Assembly: GCA_944324395.1 (NCBI GenBank)
Contig: CALUWC010000006.1
Location: forward strand, 1-64,000
DNA: 64,000 nt
Direction of reading: 5' to 3'
DNA from: Candidatus Gastranaerophilales bacterium
GTDB taxonomy: Bacteria > Cyanobacteriota > Vampirovibrionia > Gastranaerophilales > Gastranaerophilaceae
The position numbers and the translations under genes were made by a program. Within the stretch, counting starts at the first letter, position 1. Every line of letters begins with the position of its first letter. The notes beneath the pieces were generated by a model. That model saw only the letters and a list, made by a program, of their open reading frames with translations. It searched no databases and was not told the DNA's origin. This document shows positions 21,124-29,597 of the stretch, piece after piece.

Positions 21124-21759
21124 TTACTTAGATAAATTAACCCCATGAACTCCCGGAGGCTGAATATACAACGGTTTCAATTCCTGCCATTTTGCAAATC
21201 CTTGCTTTAATTTATTATAAGATAGCTTAGCAAGAATTTCACCTAATTGATATTCTCCTTGTTGATAAGAGTCCCCCCCCAGAATTTTTTGCAGTTTGTC
21301 ATCTGTAATTAAATAATAATTTTCTTCAGATAGCAACTTCTTAACATTTTCCAAATCAACAGCACCTTTTACTGATCCGTCGATATAAAGATATGCACAG
21401 TTTTTACGGGCATCTAAAGCCACCATAGTTTTTTTATCCGTATTGTTAAGATGAGATAATATTTCAAGTGAAGTAACTCCGACAGCCTGAATATTTAACT
21501 GCTGAGCCATCATTCTCGCAACAGTAGTACAGGCTCTGATTCCGGTAAAACTTCCGGGACCGATATTTGTACCTATTGCATCAATATCTTCCGGTCTCAG
21601 ATTATTCTCTTTTAAAACCTCTTTTATTGTTGAGATTAAAAATGCAGAATGATATTTATTATCTTTATTGGTTACAATTTTTGACGTAAGAATTTTATCA
21701 TCATCTGCCAATGTCACATACATTTTATCTAAACACGTATCAAATACTAATATTTTCAC
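21124..21759 (-). CDS. tsaB: tRNA threonylcarbamoyladenosine biosynthesis protein TsaB
   Basis: The 211-residue ASKHA-fold protein has the TsaB signature GTNIGPGSFTGIRACTTVARMMAQ at residues about 63-86, and starts with an ILVFDTCLDK beta-strand instead of the more usual DTS. TsaB partners TsaD and TsaE to make t6A37 in ANN-decoding tRNAs. The gene overlaps tsaE by 4 nt at the end of a four-gene operon (yebC-dgc-tsaE-tsaB). Codons for LGGDS include eight consecutive G (21273-21280), a short homopolymer in an otherwise AT-rich gene. The C-terminus (PGVHGVN) is compatible with an intact frame. Confidence 0.85.
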   Translation of the reverse strand: MKILVFDTCLDKMYVTLADDDKILTSKIVTNKDNKYHSAFLISTIKEVLKENNLRPEDIDAIGTNIGPGSFTGIRACTTVARMMAQQLNIQAVGVTSLEILSHLNNTDKKTMVALDARKNCAYLYIDGSVKGAVDLENVKKLLSEENYYLITDDKLQKILGGDSYQQGEYQLGEILAKLSYNKLKQGFAKWQELKPLYIQPPGVHGVNLSK

Positions 21760-22229
21760 TTTTCCAATCCTTTTACTATTTCAATACAATCCTTTCCGAA
21801 ACCTTCAAACGAATATTTTCTATAATCATTATCCTCATAGGTAACATTGATTTTTATATGATTGAAAGGGATTTCATTCTGAGAAAACTCTGCCCATTCA
21901 ACACAGGTAATCTGCCTGCCCTCAGAATACTCCCTGAGTTCATCAGTTATAGTTTTAACACCTTCATTTTCTAACCTGTATAAATCAAAATGATACATAG
22001 GAATTTTAGCACTGTGATATTCATTAAGAATAACAAAACTCGGACTTGTAACCTTTTCGGTAACACCGATTGCCTCAGCCAAAAGTTTTACAAATGCAGT
22101 TTTACCGGCACCGATTTCACCGTACAGGTTTATAAAACAACCGTTATCTTCTATTAGTTTTGCAAATTTATATGCTAAAACTTTTGTATCGCTTAAACTT
22201 TTACAAACTATTTCATACTTATTATCCAT
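21756..22229 (-). CDS. tsaE: tRNA threonylcarbamoyladenosine biosynthesis ATPase TsaE
   Basis: The 157-residue P-loop ATPase has the TsaE layout: Walker A GEIGAGKTAF at about residues 37-46, a TSPSFVILNEY switch-like segment, HFDLYRLE, and a late CVEWAEF motif. TsaE hydrolyses ATP to help the TsaB-TsaD complex turn over in t6A synthesis. Its ATG overlaps the end of the diguanylate cyclase gene by 8 nt, and its end overlaps tsaB by 4 nt, so the three are translationally coupled. Confidence 0.88.
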   Translation of the reverse strand: MDNKYEIVCKSLSDTKVLAYKFAKLIEDNGCFINLYGEIGAGKTAFVKLLAEAIGVTEKVTSPSFVILNEYHSAKIPMYHFDLYRLENEGVKTITDELREYSEGRQITCVEWAEFSQNEIPFNHIKINVTYEDNDYRKYSFEGFGKDCIEIVKGLEK

Positions 22230-23469
22230 TATTTACCACTACCTTATTTCTTCCTGTATTCTTGGCCTGATAAAGAGCCTTATCAGCTTTTTTAAGCAAA
22301 TCCTCATCATTATCATCAGGTGTCATTTCATATATTCCAAGACTCAATGTAACATTGATTTTTTTAATATCACTGTCAGGATTTACTTTTGATATATCTA
22401 TTTCATAATTTTCAATACTTTTTCTTAAACGTTCAGCAACCCTTATTGCTTCTTCAATTTTTGTAAACGGCAGAAGTATGGAAAACTCTTCTCCGCCATA
22501 TCTGCCTGCTATATCATATTCTCTTAACTGGCCTCTGACAATTTTGGCAATAGTTTTCAAAACTAAATCTCCAACAGCATGACCATAAGTGTCATTCACG
22601 CTTTTGAAAAAATCAATATCAGTCATTATTCCGCACAATGGCGATTTTTGACGTTTAGCATTTGAAACTTCTTGTTTTAGACGTTCTTCGAGCTGGCATC
22701 TGTTATAAAATCCTGTTAAGGCATCTAAAGTTGCGTGTTTTAAAATTTCAGCATATACATTTGCACGATTTATAGTTGTTGCAATCTGTAATGAGAGTTG
22801 AATTAAATAATCCGTATCTTTATCAGTGATTATTTCGTTTGTACTTTTTGCAACAAGCACCCCGACTTCTTTTCCCTCGCTTTTTAAAGGCAAAGCCAGA
22901 GTTTTTTTGTCAGGAGTCAGCACAGGAGTTTCTATACGGGATACAATATCAAGTATAGTTTTATCATTACAGGCAGACGGCCACGCCAAATAATTACCGC
23001 CGGAATTTTCATTTTTTAGAAAAATATAAATTAAATAATCTGCAAAAAATTTATCCAGCATTTCACCAATAATTGGAATAACGTAATTCAATTCGTATTG
23101 AGTTTCTATAATTTTTGCAATATTTTTCATTGTTTCATGAAAATTGATATTTTTCTGCATTTTATCAGTCAGAATTATATTTTGAATTTTCAAAGAAATA
23201 AAAGGTGTCGTATATTTCAAAAATTTATATAATTCAATTGGAATATCCGAAAATTGCAAATAACCGATATATTTTTTATGCTTAAAAAGCGGATAGCAAT
23301 TATTTTTTTCAAGATCACTAATCGCAGCCTCATTTTTGCTGTCAATAACAATAGAAAAATCATTCACATTGAAGTTTTTTTCAAAAAAAGTCCCTAATGA
23401 ATTAGTCAGTGATTTTTCACTGTAGCTTTCATTAAGAACCTTTGAAAGTTTTTCTATTTTATCAAGCAA
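22222..23469 (-). CDS. GGDEF diguanylate cyclase with N-terminal GAF-like sensor
   Basis: This 415-residue protein has a GAF-like N-terminal region (residues about 20-240, including an ALPLKSEGKEVGVLVAKS strand pair) and a C-terminal GGDEF domain from DALTGFYNR. The active-site motif is GGEEF, and an RxxD inhibitory site (REYD) lies five residues upstream, as in PleD. It should therefore make cyclic di-GMP and be inhibited by it. There is no membrane segment, so sensing is probably cytosolic. The start is TTG, 2 nt after the yebC stop, with AGAGGT in the yebC end. It lies inside the operon with yebC and the t6A genes; the reason for that grouping is not known. Confidence 0.88.
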   Translation of the reverse strand: MLDKIEKLSKVLNESYSEKSLTNSLGTFFEKNFNVNDFSIVIDSKNEAAISDLEKNNCYPLFKHKKYIGYLQFSDIPIELYKFLKYTTPFISLKIQNIILTDKMQKNINFHETMKNIAKIIETQYELNYVIPIIGEMLDKFFADYLIYIFLKNENSGGNYLAWPSACNDKTILDIVSRIETPVLTPDKKTLALPLKSEGKEVGVLVAKSTNEIITDKDTDYLIQLSLQIATTINRANVYAEILKHATLDALTGFYNRCQLEERLKQEVSNAKRQKSPLCGIMTDIDFFKSVNDTYGHAVGDLVLKTIAKIVRGQLREYDIAGRYGGEEFSILLPFTKIEEAIRVAERLRKSIENYEIDISKVNPDSDIKKINVTLSLGIYEMTPDDNDEDLLKKADKALYQAKNTGRNKVVVNNG

Positions 23470-23471
23470 AT

Positions 23472-24221
23472 TTAAACCTCTACCTGTTCTGCGATTTCAT
23501 CAGGAATATCACAGTTAGCATAAACATTTTGAACATCATCTAATTCTTCCAGACGTTCAATCAATCTCATAACAGAGGTTGCCGTTTTAAGATCAGTAAC
23601 CTCAATAGTATTCTGAGGAATTCTTGTTAATTCTGCAGTTGAGCTTTTGAACCCTTCGGCTTCAAGACCTTCAACTACATTCTGAAAGTTTTCAACAGAT
23701 GTTATAACCTTGTAACATTCATCATCTTCTGTCACATCTTCCGCATCAAGATTGATAGCTGCTTCAAAAAGTTTTTCAAAATCAACGGATTTATCAAATT
23801 CAATTGACCCTTTTTTATCAAACATCCAGCTTACACAATTTGTTTCACCAAGGTTGCCGTTAAATTTTGTAAATATACTTCTGACATCACCTGCTGTTCT
23901 GTTTCTGTTGTCTGTCATTGCTTCTAATACCACAGCGACACCGCCAGCAGCATAACCTTCGTAAGTCAATTCTTCATAATTATCGGCAGCACCGGCTCCT
24001 GCTCCTTTGTCAATTGCTCTTTTAATATTATCATTAGGAAGTCCGGCAGCTTTTGCCTTTTCTATAGCTGTTCTCAATCTGAAATTTCCGGCAGGATCAG
24101 GTCCGCCCAATCTTGCTGCTACTATCAATTCTCTTGAATATTTCTGAAATACTACGGCTTTTTGTGAATCTGTTTTGGCTTTCTTATTTTTAATATTTGC
24201 CCATTTTGAATGTCCTGACAT
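23472..24221 (-). CDS. yebC: YebC/PmpR/TACO1-family protein
   Basis: The 249-residue protein has the family's invariant N-terminus MSGHSKWANIKNKKAK, then the AARLGGPDPAGNFRLR and AAGLPNDNI segments and the YEGYAAGGVAVVLE loop. YebC-family proteins are reported as transcriptional regulators or as translation factors aiding proline-rich synthesis. I chose the ATG at 24221 because it yields the conserved N-terminus, has AGAGGT 5 nt upstream and follows a good promoter; an upstream ATG at 24287 lies at the promoter itself. It is the first gene of the yebC-dgc-tsaE-tsaB operon. Confidence 0.9.
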   Translation of the reverse strand: MSGHSKWANIKNKKAKTDSQKAVVFQKYSRELIVAARLGGPDPAGNFRLRTAIEKAKAAGLPNDNIKRAIDKGAGAGAADNYEELTYEGYAAGGVAVVLEAMTDNRNRTAGDVRSIFTKFNGNLGETNCVSWMFDKKGSIEFDKSVDFEKLFEAAINLDAEDVTEDDECYKVITSVENFQNVVEGLEAEGFKSSTAELTRIPQNTIEVTDLKTATSVMRLIERLEELDDVQNVYANCDIPDEIAEQVEV

Positions 24222-24258
24222 TTTAACCTCTTTTATAATATGTATTACTCTTGATTTG

Positions 24259-24287
24259 ATGATAGCAAAAAGGTGTTTCTTTTTCAA
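24259..24287 (-). promoter_or_regulatory. yebC operon promoter
   Basis: Minus strand TTGAAA (24287-24282), a 17-base spacer ending in TGC (extended -10), and TATCAT (24264-24259). The predicted transcript starts about 30 nt before the yebC ATG. Confidence 0.65.
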
Positions 24288-24322
24288 TGAGTGAGTATTG
24301 ATTTATTTTCAAAACAATAACT

Positions 24323-24357
24323 AAAAAGCGGTCAAGATAATATCTTAACCGCTTTTA
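24323..24357 (-). terminator. Terminator of the SLH-protein gene
   Basis: The inverted repeat AAAAGCGGT/ACCGCTTTT has a 15-nt loop, followed on the minus strand by a T run. It lies 24 nt past the stop codon of the SLH gene. Confidence 0.75.
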
Positions 24358-24380
24358 TGCTTAATTTATACAAAATAGAT

Positions 24381-25526
24381 TTATTCAAAAATCCAGCCGT
24401 TTGTAAGATCAACTTTCACAGGCTGTAAAAGCTTAAGATTTACAGTACCTTCTGCTTGGACTTCTAATTGTTCACCTTTAAATGCCCATCTTACAAATTT
24501 CATCCACCAATTTCTGTCTTTTTTGATTTCAGCAGTTCCAACAAAAGGAACTGTCTGATCATTTTCTGTTGTAATTAAAGCATTTTTCAAAACCAGCACA
24601 CCATTGCGAACAAAATATTTGCCCGGTCTTACATCAAGAAGCTGCCCCTTCAAAACTGCACCTTCTCTAATTAGAATAAACTTTTCTCTTGTAACATAAT
24701 TTTGCGGAACTATTGCAGTATATAACGCTCCGCCTTCAGAAGTTTGAGAACTTACATAAGTATTTAATTTGACCGGAACAACTGTTCCTGCAGGAATAGT
24801 TCCAACACTGCCTTGAACTGTTGCACCTTCTACAACAAAGCCCTCGCCCGTTTTCTTTCTCATTGCTTCTGCCAGTTTAGCATTAGGATTTAATTTTGCC
24901 TGCTCCATCATATTGAAAAGTATTGCAGCAACTTCTGCTCTTGTAGCAGGACGTGTTGCTTCTAGTGAGGATTGCTGTGCAGCAGGAGCTACAACTATCA
25001 TACCTAAAATTTCGGCTTTTCCTGCCGGAATTAAAAACCATTCAGGAACTGTATCAGCATCAACATATTTCTTTGCCAATACTTCCTGAGCTTTTTGAAC
25101 GCTGATTGTTTCTGTTGTTAATGCATTAACAGCTACTGATAATGATTCTGCTCTTGAAACGGAATCTTCAGGTCTGAACAAATCATCAGAACTGTCATTA
25201 GATATTAAATCAAAGTATACTGCTTTTTGAATATCCTGATATGCCCAATAATTTTCATCTATATCAGAAAAACTCACAGGTTGAGCAACTTTTGTATGCT
25301 GCTGGCCCAAAGCTCTGATTGCCATTGCTGCAAATTCAGCCCTTGTAACATTCGCATCAGGTTTAAAAGTGCCATCAGGGTACCCTACAATTACCCCCTG
25401 CTCTGATAATGTTTTTATCTGCGGTGCAGCCCAATAGTCATCACTAACATCAGGATAAGCAAATGCAGGTGCTAATGAAAAACACAAAACCGCAACAGAT
25501 AAAACTGCTTTAATAAAATTTCTCAT
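24381..25526 (-). CDS. Secreted SLH-domain protein with C-terminal beta-rich domain
   Basis: The 381-residue protein has a signal peptide (cleavage after APAFA) and two clear SLH repeats: DVSDDYWAAPQIKTLSEQG with GYPDGTFKPDANVTRAEF, and FSDIDENYWAYQDIQKAVYF with FRPEDSVSRAES. A diverged third runs to about residue 205. SLH domains bind secondary cell-wall polymer or peptidoglycan and often tether the outer membrane. After residue 220 comes a beta-rich domain (VVPVKLNTYVSSQTSEGG, then IREGAVLKGQLLDVRPG). A similar arrangement appears in the product of 29590-30180. An AGGAGGG ribosome site and a TTAACA-17-TATAAA promoter precede it. It is probably an abundant envelope protein, but no porin barrel is evident. 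Confidence 0.8.
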   Translation of the reverse strand: MRNFIKAVLSVAVLCFSLAPAFAYPDVSDDYWAAPQIKTLSEQGVIVGYPDGTFKPDANVTRAEFAAMAIRALGQQHTKVAQPVSFSDIDENYWAYQDIQKAVYFDLISNDSSDDLFRPEDSVSRAESLSVAVNALTTETISVQKAQEVLAKKYVDADTVPEWFLIPAGKAEILGMIVVAPAAQQSSLEATRPATRAEVAAILFNMMEQAKLNPNAKLAEAMRKKTGEGFVVEGATVQGSVGTIPAGTVVPVKLNTYVSSQTSEGGALYTAIVPQNYVTREKFILIREGAVLKGQLLDVRPGKYFVRNGVLVLKNALITTENDQTVPFVGTAEIKKDRNWWMKFVRWAFKGEQLEVQAEGTVNLKLLQPVKVDLTNGWIFE

Positions 25527-25577
25527 ATACCCTCCTATTTAATATACACATTTAAATTTATCACATATATATTCCTT

Positions 25578-25606
25578 TTTATAGTATGCGGGATTAACAT
25601 TGTTAA
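25578..25606 (-). promoter_or_regulatory. Promoter of the SLH-protein gene
   Basis: Minus strand TTAACA (25606-25601), a 17-base spacer, and TATAAA (25583-25578). The -35 region lies in overlapping small inverted repeats (ATTAACA/TGTTAAT and TATTGT/ACAATA), which might be operator half-sites. Confidence 0.5.
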
Positions 25607-25708
25607 TTATTGTAACAATAAACCAACTTCGAAACATCAAACCGGCAAAAAATATATTTATCTGCTTTAATAAAAGCTATAGAAAAGAGTTAAGAAAAGG
25701 ATATTAAA

Positions 25709-26425
25709 ATGTTAGTTAATAATGTATCATTCAATAATCAGGCATACTGTTCAACAACAAAAACAAAACCTGCTTTCACCTCCGTTCATCCGGCTTTATA
25801 CTATGTTAAAGGTAATGATGGAATATATCACCGGATTTCTAATCCTAAAACAATTAAATCTCTGCAAAGAAAATTAGTTTCCTGGTTAAATAAATCGTAT
25901 AATAATACAGTAAATCTTCAACATGGTAAAAGCCCAAGAGCAGCAAAACCGTCATCTTACGATGAAGTTGTAGGAAATGAATTTGTTCATTTTTTCAAAG
26001 AAAATGATCCTGATTATGCAAAAAAACCATTTGTAAGATCATTCTACTCTCAGAATCCCAACGAAAAATTACAGTCTTTTATTCTTTCCGGTCAATCCTC
26101 AGAGCTGGTTGAAGAAGCCGCAAAACCTATAGGTCAAGCCAGAGGAGCAATTAAGTCCCGCAAAAATGAATTACATCAATATTTCGGCATTGATGAACAA
26201 AATGCAAAAAACTATATTCCGAAAGCATCTATAAATCATCTTGCAGAAGTTACAAAAGACTACCACCAGAAGGCTGAAAAAATCATCAGAAATATTTTAT
26301 CTCAAAACAGACCTCGTGATATGAAACTTGAAGCTTATTTCGTTCCATATCTAAAAGGTAAAACCTTAAAATATGAACTCATTGATGCATATTTAAAAAG
26401 AGAAGTAAAAATGAAAAAAGTTTAG
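25709..26425 (+). CDS. Lineage-specific protein with N-terminal PAFTS motif
   Basis: The protein has 238 residues and no family I recognise. A low-complexity N-terminus (LVNNVSFNNQ, residues 2-11) leads to KPAFTSVHPALYYV at about 21-34, similar to PSFTG and INFKG in neighbouring genes. The rest is basic and helical, with no signal peptide or membrane segment. AAGGA lies 8 nt before the ATG. The gene stands alone and converges on the acetyltransferase gene with a 4-nt overlap (26422-26425). Confidence 0.55.
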   Translation: MLVNNVSFNNQAYCSTTKTKPAFTSVHPALYYVKGNDGIYHRISNPKTIKSLQRKLVSWLNKSYNNTVNLQHGKSPRAAKPSSYDEVVGNEFVHFFKENDPDYAKKPFVRSFYSQNPNEKLQSFILSGQSSELVEEAAKPIGQARGAIKSRKNELHQYFGIDEQNAKNYIPKASINHLAEVTKDYHQKAEKIIRNILSQNRPRDMKLEAYFVPYLKGKTLKYELIDAYLKREVKMKKV

Positions 26426-27075
26426 ATATAATAATTTAAATTTTTTCTAAGCCACCCGTCATAGTCTTCTCCGCAGTTATATTTGGTATTTAAAATTCTT
26501 ACGGCCTTAGAACTTGACGGTAATTGCCTGAATCCGAATTCAGAATATATATGATGTCCGCCAATATAAGGAGATTGGGTAACTATATCACTAAATTGAC
26601 CTTTTGCCGTTTGAGCAATTTTATATAACAAATAATGTCCAAGATTACTGTTTGTGTGGTAGAAATCTAAGTAAATATTTTCGATAACCCCGATTTTAGG
26701 ATCCACTCCGTCCAGACTTTCCATAGTTGCATAGCCTACAACTTTCCCTTCTTCATTTTTCGCAACAAGAAGAGAAGAATTTCCGTCCGGCTTTGACAAC
26801 ACTTTGTTCAAATAAACTTTTATATCTTTCAGCCAGCTGTTTTTATTGATTTGCTTATAAAACTCTTTAGCCTCTGCTGCATTTGAACCGTAAAAATTTC
26901 TAAGCTTAAAACTTCGCATTTCACTTTGCCTGATAAGTTTTGCAACAGGAGTAATATCTTCTGCTGAAGCTTCTCCCATAGTTATTTTTCCAAGAGAAGA
27001 AATAAAAGCTTCAGTCGGAATGGGATTATTTCTGGATGTAAATGTATTTGAACTTTTTATATTTTGTATCTGCAT
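26422..27075 (-). CDS. GNAT-family N-acetyltransferase-like protein
   Basis: The 217-residue protein has a GNAT core: EGKVVGYATMESLDG (strand 4, residues about 104-118), GVIENIYLDFYHTNSNLGHYLLYKIAQTA (acetyl-CoA-binding loop region, although the usual Q/RxxGxG/A is changed to NSNLGHYLL), and a late HHIYSEFGFRQLP motif that is typical of GNATs. An N-terminal extension of about 25 residues begins MQIQNIKSSNTFTSRN, resembling the short Phe-containing leaders of neighbouring genes. AAAGGTAA precedes the ATG. The substrate is unknown. Confidence 0.7.
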   Translation of the reverse strand: MQIQNIKSSNTFTSRNNPIPTEAFISSLGKITMGEASAEDITPVAKLIRQSEMRSFKLRNFYGSNAAEAKEFYKQINKNSWLKDIKVYLNKVLSKPDGNSSLLVAKNEEGKVVGYATMESLDGVDPKIGVIENIYLDFYHTNSNLGHYLLYKIAQTAKGQFSDIVTQSPYIGGHHIYSEFGFRQLPSSSKAVRILNTKYNCGEDYDGWLRKNLNYYI

Positions 27076-27270
27076 ATCAGTTTACCTTTAACCATATTAA
27101 AAACTAACATATATTTTTTTGCTACTTAATTTTGAATATTTTTACCATAAAAATATAAAATACTGCTAAAACTTTGTTAAATATTATTAAAACTTAGCTT
27201 TATAACAGCAAAATATAATATGTTTGGAGTTTATCTTTATAGAACAAAATAAAAAGAATATGTATAAAAT

Positions 27271-28251
27271 ATGAAAATCAATGCAACAAATAATAATTTT
27301 CAACAAAAAAATCCCATAAATTTTAAAGGAAACAGAATAGAGAACTTATTGAAAGTTCTTCCGGATACAAAAATATCTAAAGGTTTAACTAATCTTGATA
27401 AAAATATTTTTCAGACATATATTATTTCAAAACAATTTCAAATGGGGATAACTGCTGATGAAATTGCGGAATTATCTAAATTTGACAATATGGAATATAT
27501 AATAAAAGCATTTGAACTTTTAACAAAGAAATTAGCAATTCCCGATAATATTAAACCAGGACTAATCACATCTCCTCTGCCAGCAAACATATTGATGGGA
27601 TACGCACCTATACTTAACGGTATTTATATAGATACTGAAAAAACAAAAAATATACAAAAATTACATGTATTTTCCACTCTCCGGCATGAATTACAGCACT
27701 ATATTCAAAACTGCAACATTTTAAGACATGAAGAATTCGGGGAAAAAGCAGTTGATTCGGCTGCAGAAAAATTTATAGAATATCAAAAACAAATTTTAAA
27801 CAGCTTTTTAGCATCAAACTCCCCTAAAGAACTGAGAGAAGCCCTCAGTTCTATTCCGGAGTGTGCATACTGGTTGAAAGCTTTAGATTATATTGAAGCA
27901 AAAGATGAAGAGGGTCTTGCAAACTACATAAATAAAATAGCACAACAATATAAATCCGAATTTTCAGAATTCAGACAAAAAATCATCTCAAACATGGGAG
28001 TAATAAAAAAAGACAGTAATCTAACACCCAGAATAGAAGCTTCATTTAAAGAATTTAATAATATTGGATACTATAATCCAAATGGGAGCATAGATTATTC
28101 AAATTATTTCAATACTTTTATTGAACAGGAAGCCATATTAGCTCAAGGACAGGCTGGATTTGAATATTCACAAGAACCTTGTTTTATTAGGTATGCAAAA
28201 AAGGACTTTTTCGAAACAATAAAAAATCAAAATAATTTGGGATTAACTTAA
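27271..28251 (+). CDS. HExxH putative zinc metallopeptidase with INFKG leader
   Basis: The 326-residue protein starts MKINATNNNFQQKNPINFKG, a leader of the Phe-x-Gly type. Near residue 140 a STLRHELQHYIQNC segment holds a zincin motif HExxH (HELQH), and a downstream glutamate-rich helix (RHEEFGEKAVDSAAEKF, residues about 152-168) could supply the third zinc ligand. The rest is helical, and I do not recognise the family. There is no signal peptide. Ribosome site is weak. A terminator hairpin lies just after the stop. Confidence 0.65.
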   Translation: MKINATNNNFQQKNPINFKGNRIENLLKVLPDTKISKGLTNLDKNIFQTYIISKQFQMGITADEIAELSKFDNMEYIIKAFELLTKKLAIPDNIKPGLITSPLPANILMGYAPILNGIYIDTEKTKNIQKLHVFSTLRHELQHYIQNCNILRHEEFGEKAVDSAAEKFIEYQKQILNSFLASNSPKELREALSSIPECAYWLKALDYIEAKDEEGLANYINKIAQQYKSEFSEFRQKIISNMGVIKKDSNLTPRIEASFKEFNNIGYYNPNGSIDYSNYFNTFIEQEAILAQGQAGFEYSQEPCFIRYAKKDFFETIKNQNNLGLT

Positions 28252-28271
28252 CAAGATATCTGAAAGCGTAT

Positions 28272-28304
28272 AAAAAAGCCTTCCATTAAAAAGAAAGGCT
28301 TTTT
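28272..28304. terminator. Bidirectional terminator between convergent genes
   Basis: The inverted repeat AAAAAGCCTT/AAGGCTTTTT with a 12-nt loop has A and T runs on either side. It lies 21 nt after the HExxH gene and 8 nt after the end of the Cys-rich gene, serving both. Confidence 0.8.
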
Positions 28305-28311
28305 ACTTTGG

Positions 28312-28731
28312 TTATTGCTGAGTTGTTGAATCTGTTGTTTTATCAGTTTGCGGAGCTTGCTGAGCTTCCGGGATTGAAGTTTCCGATGTTTCAGAAGAAG
28401 CCTCTGATGATTCCGGAGATACTTCTTGTGTGTTTTTTTCATTTAGTGAATTCTGACATCCGCAATCACAATCCTTTGAACAATCGCCGCAGGTACAATC
28501 TTGACCATTTTGACAACCACACTTACAATCTTGAGAACAATTACATTTGCTGTTTTTATCACAAGTACAATCTTGACCATTCCGGCAGCCGCAATCGCAA
28601 TCCTTAGGGCAGACTGCTTCTTGTTTAACAGATGGACAATCCGCTGCACTTACCGGACAAGCTGCAAATGTTGTATTTGTACAAACCAAAAATGCCCCGA
28701 AAACTAAAACCCCTGTTAACAAATTTTTCAT
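28312..28731 (-). CDS. Secreted Cys-rich repeat protein
   Basis: The 139-residue protein has a signal peptide (MKNLLTGVLVFGAFLVCTN, cleavage near TTFAA). The mature part holds about 2.5 copies of a Cys repeat with the pattern DCxCGCxNGQDCTC (residues about 44-95, more than 20 Cys), then a Ser/Thr/Glu/Gln-rich tail. The dense CxC and CxxxC spacing recalls metallothionein-like or disulfide-knotted proteins; in an exported protein either metal binding or disulfides is possible. AAGGAGGG lies 7 nt before the ATG. Function unknown. Confidence 0.7.
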   Translation of the reverse strand: MKNLLTGVLVFGAFLVCTNTTFAACPVSAADCPSVKQEAVCPKDCDCGCRNGQDCTCDKNSKCNCSQDCKCGCQNGQDCTCGDCSKDCDCGCQNSLNEKNTQEVSPESSEASSETSETSIPEAQQAPQTDKTTDSTTQQ

Positions 28732-28892
28732 ATCTTAACCCTCCTTTATACTCAATTTTCAATAACACATATCTGAGGTAATCGTAGTTTTGTTTAATAA
28801 TTTTGTCAATAGTATGGTGGATTATTTTTATAAAATACTGGAGAAATAAATTTGAATGATTTATAATATTTTAAACAAAAGGCGGAAGAGAG

Positions 28893-29597
28893 ATGAAAAG
28901 ATTATTAACTACATTGATATGCATTATGATATTAGCACCTTGTGCGTATTCTCTGGATAGCGAAAACGCAGAACAATTATTAAAAGAACAGGAAATTCAA
29001 ACTCGCATAGACAAAATCGGAATAAACTTATTAAACTATAATAAAATTCCGAGAAGAATAGTTTTTGTATATGATAAGAGAGAAAAAAAGAAATTTCTTA
29101 CAACTGATAAAGCCCTGACCAAACGTCAGATAATACTTTATGACGGACTGTATCAATCTATCCAGACAGATGATGAATTAGCCGCAATGCTTGCAAGGGA
29201 AATATCAACAGCAATAAAATCCTACAGCGGAATTTGGGGCGGAATGCTGGATTCTCTGGAAGTTACTCTAGGGTCCAAAAAGTTTGAAACAGTTGCCGAT
29301 AAAAGGGCTGTTGACTATATGGTAAATGCAGGTTATAATCCTCTGGCTCTAATTGTATATATAAATAAAACCTGCCCGCAGAAACGTTTCGACAAGTTTT
29401 CGCGACATAATTTGACATCAAAACGTCTTGCCAGAATTTATGAATATATAACATACAAATATCCTGATTATTTGAAAAATAACGATTATATAAACAACGA
29501 ATACTATCAAAACTTTTTACTGAATTCCATAGAAAACCGCAGAATGCTTCAAGTAAAAATAGAAAACAATTCTACAGAGGAATTGGATTATGAATAA
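28893..29597 (+). CDS. Secreted M48-like protein without the zinc ligands
   Basis: The 234-residue protein has a signal peptide (MKRLLTTLICIMILAPCAYS) and the layout of a BepA/M48-type peptidase: ILYDGLYQSIQTDDELAAMLAREIS and, after a helix, ADKRAVDYMVNAGYNPLAL. In active members the first segment contains HExxH; here it is REISTA, so both histidines are lost, and the downstream glutamate is replaced in ETVADKRA. It is probably a non-catalytic relative. The ATG follows GGAAGAGAG. It overlaps the next gene by 8 nt, so the two are an operon. Confidence 0.65.
   Translation: MKRLLTTLICIMILAPCAYSLDSENAEQLLKEQEIQTRIDKIGINLLNYNKIPRRIVFVYDKREKKKFLTTDKALTKRQIILYDGLYQSIQTDDELAAMLAREISTAIKSYSGIWGGMLDSLEVTLGSKKFETVADKRAVDYMVNAGYNPLALIVYINKTCPQKRFDKFSRHNLTSKRLARIYEYITYKYPDYLKNNDYINNEYYQNFLLNSIENRRMLQVKIENNSTEELDYE

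Noticed and set aside
24222-24287. N-terminal extension of YebC
   Set aside because: The extra 22 residues precede the invariant MSGHSKW start and overlap the promoter elements.
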